The notes beneath the pieces are model-generated. The model did not search any database and had not been told where the DNA came from. It worked only from the letters and a program-made list of their open reading frames with translations. 64,000 nt of DNA from Microvirga mediterraneensis (GTDB lineage Bacteria > Pseudomonadota > Alphaproteobacteria > Rhizobiales > Beijerinckiaceae), in NCBI RefSeq assembly GCF_013520865.1, contig NZ_JACDXJ010000001.1:186001-250000 (forward strand), given 5' to 3'. Every line of letters begins with the position of its first letter. Position 1 is the first letter of the stretch. A program made the translations under genes and the position numbers. Of this stretch, positions 59,413 to 64,000 are shown one piece after another.

Positions 59413-62160
59413 ATGACTCATACTTCTGCGTTAAATAAGAGAGTCGATGTGCGATCGGGGCAGGATGCCCGACAGATCGCCGATGCCGGTCGCGTCCTCA
59501 CCGCCATTCGCGACTTCGCGCTGATCACGCTCGACCCTCAAGGACACATTATATCGTGGAACAGAGGCGCTGAGCAAATCTACGGTTGGAGGACGGATGA
59601 AGTCCTGGGCCTCCATTTCTCGCTCCTCTATCCATCGGATGCCGTGAGCCGCAATAAGTCCGTTCAGGATCTGAGAGTGGCCGGGAGTCTCGGCCATTTC
59701 GGAGATCAGGCGCGCTGCAGAACGAAGCAAGGTGTTCATCTTCTATGCAGGGTCACGATTGATGCCGTCGAGGATGAAACCGGGACCATATGCAACTATG
59801 TTCTGACGTCGCGCGACGTCAGCCGTTTCATGGCCGCCGAGGCTGCGCTCAAAACCCAGGAGGAGCGCTACCGGGCCTTGATCGAAGCGAGCGCCGCGAT
59901 GGTCTGGCGCGCATCGCCGGACGGTTCGATCATCGACGGCCTGTTGGGCTGGGAAACCCCTCACAGCCACTCAGCGATGAATCCCGGAGATTTCGCATGG
60001 CTGGACCACGTTCATCCCGATGATCGTGAACGGGCAACGTCGTCCTGGCTCGAGACGCTCGCGTCCGAACAGCCCGGAACAAGCGAGTATCGTGCCCGCC
60101 AACCCAGCGGTGAATACCGGTGGGTTCTCATGCGAGCCGTTCCTCTTCGGGATGCCGGTGGCGTAGTGCAGGAATGGGTTGGCACGGTCACGGATATTCA
60201 CGCGCAGAAATCCGCCGCCGAACGTCTCCGCCAAAGCGAAGAGCAGTACCGCGCCCTGATCGAAGCGAGCGCGGCTATCGTCTGGCGTGCCGCGACGGAG
60301 GGATCTGTCACCAAAGTCTGGGGCTGGGAGACGTTCAGCGGCGAGTCCCGCGAAGCCTATATGGGCTTCGGGTTTCTCGACGCCGTTCATCCGGATGATC
60401 GCGAGAAGCTGCTCGCGCAATGGCAGGCTGTCCGTACGTCCCAGGACCCTGGCATGTTCGAGTATCGTGTTCGGCGCTCGGACGGGACGTACCGCTGGGT
60501 CCTCGCAAGAGCGGTGCCGCTCCTGGGCGAAGACGGCGCCGTGCTGGAATGGGTCGGGACGGTCACGGACATTCACGACCAGCGTCTGGCCGAGATGAAG
60601 CTTCGCAGCAGCGAGGAGCGACTGCGACTGGCCATCGAAACGACGGCTCTCGGCATCTGGGATCAGGACCTAGTCACCGGCCGTCGCCAATGGACACCGG
60701 AAGCCCGCCAGATCCTGGGCCTTGGACCGGGTGTCGATGTCACCCGCGAGATCGTCCTCGGATGCGTGCATCCCGACGACCAGGACGAGTTGGAAGAAAC
60801 ATTCTATGTCGATGAGCCGGGCGCCAGCCTGACCTATAGCGGCACGTTCCGGGTGTTTCGCGCCGACACCGGCGATGAGCGCTGGGTGACGGCGATCGGC
60901 CGCACGATGATCGATGAAATCGGCCGGCCCATTCGCAAGATCGGAACGATTCAGGATATCACGGAACGCAAGCTTGCGGAGAATGCCCTGCGCTCCAGCG
61001 AGGAGCGGTTGCGCACCAGGGAGGCTCACCTCCGATCCATTCTCGCAACCGTTCCCGATGCCATGATCGTCGCGGATGAGAGCGGCATCATCCGCTCCTT
61101 CAGTGCCACTGCCGTGCATATGTTCGGCTACCGCCCGGATGAGGTCATCGGGACCAATGTCAAGTTTTTGATGCCTTTGCCCTACAGGGAACAGCATGAC
61201 GGCTATATCCGTCGTTATCGTGAGACAGGTGAACATCGGATCATAGGAAGCGGTCGCGTGGTCGTTGCCCAGCGCAAGGACGGCTCGACATTCCCCATGG
61301 AAGTTCAGGTCGGCGAGATGGAATCCGATGGCGAACGGTTCTTCACCGCCTTCATCCGTGACCTGACCGAGCGCCAGAGAACCGAAACCCGGATGCAGGA
61401 ATTGCAATCCGAACTCGCTTACATGTCCCGCTTCACGGCTTTGGGCGAAATGGGATCGACTCTGGCTCATGAAATCAACCAGCCCCTGACGGCGATCACC
61501 AGCTATCTGAAAGGCTGCGGAATGATCCTGAGCGGGATTGAAGGTGATAAAATTGCGCTCGTCCGGCATGCGGTGAACGAAGCGGCCGAAGAGGCTCTCC
61601 GGGCCGGCGAGGTCATCCGGCAACTGCGCGAGTTCGTCGCCCGCGGAGGCAGCGAGCATCAGATCGAAGGGCTTCAGAGGCTCGTCGAGGAGGCTGGCGC
61701 TTTGGCATTGGTCGGTGCCAAGGAGCAGGAAGTGAAGGTCGAGTTCGACTTTCCCTCGGACAGCCCACTGGTCTTCGTGAACCGCGTCCAGATTCAGCAG
61801 GTGCTCCTCAACCTCATCCGCAATGCGATCGAGGCGATGCAGGATGTGAGCCAGCGCGAACTGACGATCAGAGCGAGGCCTTTGCCGGCTGAATCGCTTG
61901 TTCAGATCAGTATTCAGGATACAGGGTCAGGGATCCCACCGGAGATCTTGAAGAACCTGTTCAAGCCGTTTACCACCACGAAACAGAGTGGCATGGGGGT
62001 CGGCCTCTCGATCAGCCGGACGATCGTGGAATCTCACGGCGGCAAGATCTGGGCGGAATCCGTTCCCGGCGAGGGTACGAGCTTCCATTTCACTCTTAGA
62101 ACCATCGATATGGAGGACATGGCCAGTGTCGAACACGCCGATCGTGTATGTGGTGGATGA
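59413..62160 (+). CDS. FixL-like multi-PAS sensor histidine kinase
   Basis: A 915-residue soluble kinase with no membrane span. The ATG at 59413 is preceded by GGGGGGA. Five PAS domains lie at about 25-135, 150-275, 276-400, 400-530 and 535-655; PAS2 and PAS3 are a recent duplication ([16 protein letters not shown] in both). PAS5 resembles the FixL sensor ([34 protein letters not shown]), but the position of the haem-ligand His is Arg609. The kinase core has His686 (LAHEINQPL), [20 protein letters not shown] and [10 protein letters not shown]. The signal is unknown. Confidence 0.9.
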   Translation: MTHTSALNKRVDVRSGQDARQIADAGRVLTAIRDFALITLDPQGHIISWNRGAEQIYGWRTDEVLGLHFSLLYPSDAVSRNKSVQDLRVAGSLGHFGDQARCRTKQGVHLLCRVTIDAVEDETGTICNYVLTSRDVSRFMAAEAALKTQEERYRALIEASAAMVWRASPDGSIIDGLLGWETPHSHSAMNPGDFAWLDHVHPDDRERATSSWLETLASEQPGTSEYRARQPSGEYRWVLMRAVPLRDAGGVVQEWVGTVTDIHAQKSAAERLRQSEEQYRALIEASAAIVWRAATEGSVTKVWGWETFSGESREAYMGFGFLDAVHPDDREKLLAQWQAVRTSQDPGMFEYRVRRSDGTYRWVLARAVPLLGEDGAVLEWVGTVTDIHDQRLAEMKLRSSEERLRLAIETTALGIWDQDLVTGRRQWTPEARQILGLGPGVDVTREIVLGCVHPDDQDELEETFYVDEPGASLTYSGTFRVFRADTGDERWVTAIGRTMIDEIGRPIRKIGTIQDITERKLAENALRSSEERLRTREAHLRSILATVPDAMIVADESGIIRSFSATAVHMFGYRPDEVIGTNVKFLMPLPYREQHDGYIRRYRETGEHRIIGSGRVVVAQRKDGSTFPMEVQVGEMESDGERFFTAFIRDLTERQRTETRMQELQSELAYMSRFTALGEMGSTLAHEINQPLTAITSYLKGCGMILSGIEGDKIALVRHAVNEAAEEALRAGEVIRQLREFVARGGSEHQIEGLQRLVEEAGALALVGAKEQEVKVEFDFPSDSPLVFVNRVQIQQVLLNLIRNAIEAMQDVSQRELTIRARPLPAESLVQISIQDTGSGIPPEILKNLFKPFTTTKQSGMGVGLSISRTIVESHGGKIWAESVPGEGTSFHFTLRTIDMEDMASVEHADRVCGG

Positions 62161-62746
62161 TGACATTGGAGTGCGAAAAGCTCTTTCGTTTCTGCTGGTA
62201 TCGGCCGGGCTGAACGTTCGTGTCTACGAGTCCGCGAAAGCATTCCTCGATGAGGTTCAAGATCCCGGCAGATGTTGCATCGTTACAGATGTCCGCATGC
62301 CCGGCATCGACGGCCTGGAGTTCATCCGCCGCCTCCATGGTCGTGGCCTGAATGTGCCGGTTGTCGTCATGACCGGGCACGCGGACATTCCTCTCGCGGT
62401 TGAGGCCATGAAGGTGGGAGCCATCGACTTTCTCGAGAAGCCCTTCCGGGAAGACCGCTTCTTGGAAGTGGTGCGCTTCGCATTGGTGTGCGATGAGAAA
62501 AGCGTCCGTAAGAATCAGGAGCTTCTTCGCACTCAAGCCAGACTGCAATCGCTGTCTCAGCGGGAGCGCCAGGTACTCGACGGCCTCGTCGCCGGAAAAG
62601 CCAATAAGATGATCGCCCACGAGCTGAACATCAGCATCCGCACCGTGGAAATCCATCGATCCAACGTGATGTCCAAGATGGAAGCGAAGAGCCTTTCCGA
62701 GCTGATCCGCATGGCTCTGTTTCTCGAAGTGGCTACCGGCAACTAG
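62126..62746 (+). CDS. FixJ-like LuxR-type response regulator
   Basis: A 206-residue regulator with a GTG start overlapping the kinase end by 35 bp. Receiver: VVDDD, phospho-acceptor Asp55 in [16 protein letters not shown] and LEKPF. C-terminal LuxR helix-turn-helix: [22 protein letters not shown] and [16 protein letters not shown]. The [24 protein letters not shown] pattern is typical of FixJ. It is surely the partner of the adjacent kinase; targets are unknown. Confidence 0.92.
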   Translation: MSNTPIVYVVDDDIGVRKALSFLLVSAGLNVRVYESAKAFLDEVQDPGRCCIVTDVRMPGIDGLEFIRRLHGRGLNVPVVVMTGHADIPLAVEAMKVGAIDFLEKPFREDRFLEVVRFALVCDEKSVRKNQELLRTQARLQSLSQRERQVLDGLVAGKANKMIAHELNISIRTVEIHRSNVMSKMEAKSLSELIRMALFLEVATGN

Positions 62747-62882
62747 GCGGGCAGAGCGGTACAGGCGCCCCGGCCCTGTAACCGGCATGTCATGCTCATC
62801 CATAGCGCCCTTCTCTCACCTCTGACGTGGTGGAACTCCACACGCCTGCCTCACAATTCTTCGATAAGGCTTTAAGATCCGC

Positions 62883-64000
62883 ATGCCTGAAGTCAGACAC
62901 ATTTCCTCGGCTCCACGAGATCAGGCTGCAGAAGGTTCTAATGGCGACACTCACGTCGTCGCGAACCATAATCGCTGGTCGCGGGTTGTTTTCGACGTCA
63001 GGGACGTTTCTAGCGATACCTGGTGCGAGGTCGGATTTGAGATCGCCTGGCATCCGGAAGAGGAAGCGCGGCCCGTTCACGACTTCGCATCGGTCGGCAT
63101 CGATTTCATGGCGGGGGATGGATCGAGTATCGATTTCGCCTATGTCCCGGGTTTATCCAGGACGCAGATCGATCCTCATAGCCATTACATCTCTGGGCCT
63201 GCCTATTATGATCGAAGCAGCGACCATTCCCATTCGGCTCGGGTGCTCTTCAATGTCTTCATCCCGGCTCCAGCACGCCACCTGACCCTTACGATCCGCA
63301 GCTGGCGCAACTCGCATCCGTTTACGATCCGCGATCTAAAAGTTCGTCAAAGTGCTCAGACATCTCTGCCTGCTCCTGCGGAACCCACAGGGCTCCAGGC
63401 AGAGGACAAGCCAGTACCGGCTTCACGCCGCGCCTGGTGGAATTTGAGTACGACGCCGCACTGGCTGAATTATGGTGTCGCCCCTGGTCATCCGCTCATC
63501 GTCCGTGGGCAACTGATCAACAGCGGCAAAGCAAGTGATGGAGCCTTGGCCCGGATCATCTTCCGGGATGCCAAGGGCAAGCAACTCCCCCCTCCCTATG
63601 ACGGCATCACGTCCTTACCGGCCTACGGGCCCGTCCTCGACATCCCGATCCATCGACAGGCAAGGCGCTTCACGCTTGAACTAGAGCCTCCGTCAGGTGC
63701 GGCAACAGTCGAACTCGGCTTCCAGGTCTCAGAGGATGAATCTCAGATCAGCTTGGTCACTCCTCTTGAGGTTTCCATCGGAGACGATCTCCTGCTTGAG
63801 AACATTCTAGGAGACGCGATTTCCAATTCGCTTAGCTTCGTGGAGAAGGTCTACGATCGCCTCCACGTTCAGGTTTATCCTGAAACTCAGCGTATGCCTG
63901 CGAGCCTAATCGATAAATCGATCGATCCGAGCAATCTCGGACCTCTGTTCACCTTCCATGATCGACTGAGAGCCATCCAGCTCGGGGAAGCGCTGGCGAT
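62883..64000 (+). CDS. Unrecognised protein, N-terminal part (cut by window edge)
   Basis: An open frame of 372 codons from the ATG at 62883 to the right edge without a stop; an in-frame TAA at 62865 limits the start. No strong ribosome-binding site is visible. There is no signal peptide. The product looks like two beta-rich domains (about 28-150, WSRVVFDVRDVSSDTWCEVGF; about 178-300, HWLNYGVAPGHPLIVRGQLIN) followed by a helical part. These could be carbohydrate-binding or immunoglobulin-like modules before a larger enzyme, but I cannot name a family. Codons such as AGA, CTA and TTA are commoner than in its neighbours. Confidence 0.6.
   Translation, partial: MPEVRHISSAPRDQAAEGSNGDTHVVANHNRWSRVVFDVRDVSSDTWCEVGFEIAWHPEEEARPVHDFASVGIDFMAGDGSSIDFAYVPGLSRTQIDPHSHYISGPAYYDRSSDHSHSARVLFNVFIPAPARHLTLTIRSWRNSHPFTIRDLKVRQSAQTSLPAPAEPTGLQAEDKPVPASRRAWWNLSTTPHWLNYGVAPGHPLIVRGQLINSGKASDGALARIIFRDAKGKQLPPPYDGITSLPAYGPVLDIPIHRQARRFTLELEPPSGAATVELGFQVSEDESQISLVTPLEVSIGDDLLLENILGDAISNSLSFVEKVYDRLHVQVYPETQRMPASLIDKSIDPSNLGPLFTFHDRLRAIQLGEALA

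Noticed and set aside
59413..62160. Naming the kinase FixL
   Set aside because: The haem-ligand His is not at the expected position and there are four additional PAS domains, so an oxygen-sensing role is not supported.
62827..63285. A 152-codon plus-strand frame
   Set aside because: It overlaps the longer frame starting at 62883, which stays open for 372 codons and has protein-like composition; the shorter one is rich in Ser, Arg and Ile and looks like a shadow.
1..64000. Prophage, transposon, toxin-antitoxin or defence island
   Set aside because: No integrase, transposase, phage structural or recognisable defence gene is visible; nearly all genes belong to catabolism, signalling or motility.

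Overview
This 64 kb window reads as chromosomal DNA of a motile, aerobic alphaproteobacterium of the order Rhizobiales (Hyphomicrobiales). High GC, MotC, MotE and FliK/MotD-type motor genes, FlaF/FlbT, DUF1217 flagellar proteins, a fused indolepyruvate oxidoreductase and a FixLJ-type pair all point there. The gene set and the dispersed palindromic repeats recall Methylobacteriaceae such as Microvirga, but the genus is inference. I saw no rRNA, tRNA, CRISPR array, transposase or integrase.

Region 1 (1-11.5 kb) is an aerobic phenylacetate (paa) catabolic locus. It holds the end of paaK plus paaR (TetR); a leftward operon paaA-paaB-paaC-paaD-paaE plus a sixth gene for a divergent di-iron family protein; paaX; and a rightward operon of paaZ, a fused enoyl-CoA hydratase/3-hydroxyacyl-CoA dehydrogenase and a PaaI-type thioesterase. 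Two regulators of different families (PaaR and PaaX) sit in the same locus. A near-perfect PaaR-type operator lies between the -35 and -10 of the paaZ promoter. Region 2 (11.6-15.7 kb) is an Lrp/AsnC regulator divergent from a fused indolepyruvate ferredoxin oxidoreductase. That enzyme can turn aryl-pyruvates into aryl-acetyl-CoAs, which would feed phenylalanine carbon into the paa pathway.

Region 3 (15.7-23 kb) contains four stand-alone receiver proteins (one without its phospho-acceptor aspartate), a chemoreceptor, a transglutaminase-like protease, small membrane or lipoprotein genes and several families of palindromic repeats. Region 4 (22.7-59.1 kb) is a nearly complete flagellar and chemotaxis island: flagellin, cheR-cheB-cheY, hook and rod genes, all export-gate genes except a visible fliO, and motA, motB, motC and motE. 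The leftward genes form five operons: flgB to fliP, fliF to a lytic transglycosylase, flgF-fliI, flgE to fliQ, and flhA to cheR. The first gene of every one of these operons, and the chemoreceptor at 18-19.8 kb, is preceded by the same 11-bp dyad CTTGYRCGARG. This looks like the operator of a shared flagellar regulator and is the most striking unannotated signal in the window.

Region 5 (59.4-62.7 kb) encodes a FixL-like sensor kinase with five PAS domains that lacks the haem-ligand histidine at the expected position, overlapping a FixJ-like response regulator. Region 6 (62.9 kb to the right edge) is an open frame of 372 codons, cut by the window, that I do not recognise.
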